This document shows, piece after piece, positions 63,437 to 64,000 of a DNA stretch of 64,000 bases. A program made the position numbers and the translations under genes. The DNA comes from Roseimaritima ulvae. GTDB lineage: Bacteria; Planctomycetota; Planctomycetia; Pirellulales; Pirellulaceae. The notes beneath the pieces are model-generated. The model worked only from the letters and a program-made list of their open reading frames with translations. It was not told the origin of the DNA and did no database searches. Where the stretch lies: the NCBI RefSeq assembly GCF_008065135.1, contig NZ_CP042914.1, positions 7,545,404 through 7,609,403 of the forward strand. The letters are read 5' to 3'. How positions within the stretch are numbered: the first letter of the stretch is position 1; each line of letters opens with the position of its first letter.

Positions 63437-64000
63437 ATGGCTACCGCCACGCGGAGAAAGCGACGAACCAAGTCCGAACGATCTGCTCAGGCTGCAGAGG
63501 CACTCGCCCGAGCCGTCGAAAATGACAGCCAGGCGAACTACCAACCGATCATCGATGGTTTTTTGGCTCGCGGCCTGAAGGCTGAAGACATCAAGCCACG
63601 CGAGAACGTGTTCACTTATCCCGCATGGCAAGCCAAGGGCCGGCAGGTCCGGCGTGGTGAACGCGGCGTGAAAATCTTTGTCCGCGTACCCATCGACGAA
63701 TCGAAGCCGGCAGACAACAAGCCAGCCACCCCCGACGCCAAGAAGGCGAAGCAGACGGTGGGCCGGCGTGCCGTTGTGTTCCACATCTCCCAGACGTTTG
63801 AGATCGGCGGCGACGATTCAGGCCAGCCACTGCCGGCCGCTCCCGGTGGCGACGACAACCAGGCCCCCGCGCCACGCAAGCCCAATGCTGAACGCATCGC
63901 AGCCCAGCTGCGGCGATCTGCCGACGTCCTCACCTCGCAGATTGAACACAAACTGCGACCGATGACCCAACGGCCAACGGCTCGCCGCAACTGGCACTAC
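63437..64000 (+). CDS. ArdC-type antirestriction protein, 3' partial
   Basis: The frame begins at the ATG at 63437 (AAAAGGAA upstream) and stays open to the window edge, 188 codons. It shows the ArdC N-terminal ssDNA-binding domain (PF08401) pattern: NVFTYPAWQAKGRQVRRGER then GVKIFVRVP and VFHISQTF. A linker rich in Pro, Ala and Asp follows. The C-terminal metallopeptidase-like part would lie beyond the window. ArdC proteins protect incoming plasmid or ICE DNA from host restriction during conjugation. Confidence 0.8.
   Translation, partial: MATATRRKRRTKSERSAQAAEALARAVENDSQANYQPIIDGFLARGLKAEDIKPRENVFTYPAWQAKGRQVRRGERGVKIFVRVPIDESKPADNKPATPDAKKAKQTVGRRAVVFHISQTFEIGGDDSGQPLPAAPGGDDNQAPAPRKPNAERIAAQLRRSADVLTSQIEHKLRPMTQRPTARRNWHY

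Overview
The window looks like a planctomycete chromosome, probably Pirellulales. The supporting signs are a sulfatase with a Cys-x-Pro-x-Arg site, secreted NHL and VCBS repeat proteins, a 2145-residue Calx-beta protein with the planctomycete N-terminal motif LECRRVLA and C-terminal dockerin-like repeats, and many GC-rich palindromic repeats between genes. No rRNA and no complete tRNA was found. All calls were made by reading the sequence; no database search was run.

Layout. 0-6.4 kb: a tightly packed + strand operon of a protein resembling the PCRF domain of release factors (5' end outside the window) and two different Clp/Hsp100-type double AAA+ ATPases. 6.4-11.5 kb: ordinary chromosomal planctomycete genes (NHL, VCBS/FG-GAP, sulfatase). 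11.5-18.5 kb: scarred, repeat-rich DNA with two 3' tRNA fragments, a 74-bp tandem duplication, a 181-bp tandem array, a Sel1/beta-propeller protein, an Imm53-type immunity protein, gene remnants and an excisionase-like HTH gene. This resembles a border worn by repeated integration.

18.8-48.2 kb: a defence-rich island, mostly on the - strand. It holds a PD-(D/E)XK-like nuclease, a translationally coupled pair (phospholipase D-like protein plus DUF6361-like protein), a candidate ADP-ribosyltransferase-fold protein, and a full type 1 BREX set read from 43.8 down to 28.1 kb: HTH regulator, brxA, brxB, brxC, pglX, [XRE-ImmA/IrrE peptidase, PIN-like protein], pglZ, [four-helix-bundle S23 protein], brxL. 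Behind it lie a GIY-YIG nuclease with an EVE/PUA-like domain, a VRR-NUC-like nuclease and a stand-alone EVE-like protein. The two bracketed insertions in BREX are unusual. Short AATCCAAAAT-type repeats sit at several BREX gene borders, and one lies inside pglX and is translated in frame.

48.5-54.9 kb: the giant surface protein. 55-60 kb: small hypothetical genes, an IS66 transposase remnant, a degenerate group II intron domain V-like sequence and a MITE-like inverted repeat. 60.7-64 kb: the start of a plasmid- or ICE-like module on the + strand (CobS/MoxR-type AAA+ ATPase, a small protein, an unrecognised 287-residue protein, an ArdC-type antirestriction protein). It contains a hammerhead ribozyme with an intact catalytic core directly after the ATPase stop codon, a repeated leader before two of the genes, and nested palindromes before ardC.

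The most interesting leads are the hammerhead and repeated leaders in the mobile module, the PLD/DUF6361 pair, the BREX operon with its embedded peptidase/PIN cassette and repeat invasion, and the PCRF-like/twin-Clp operon.
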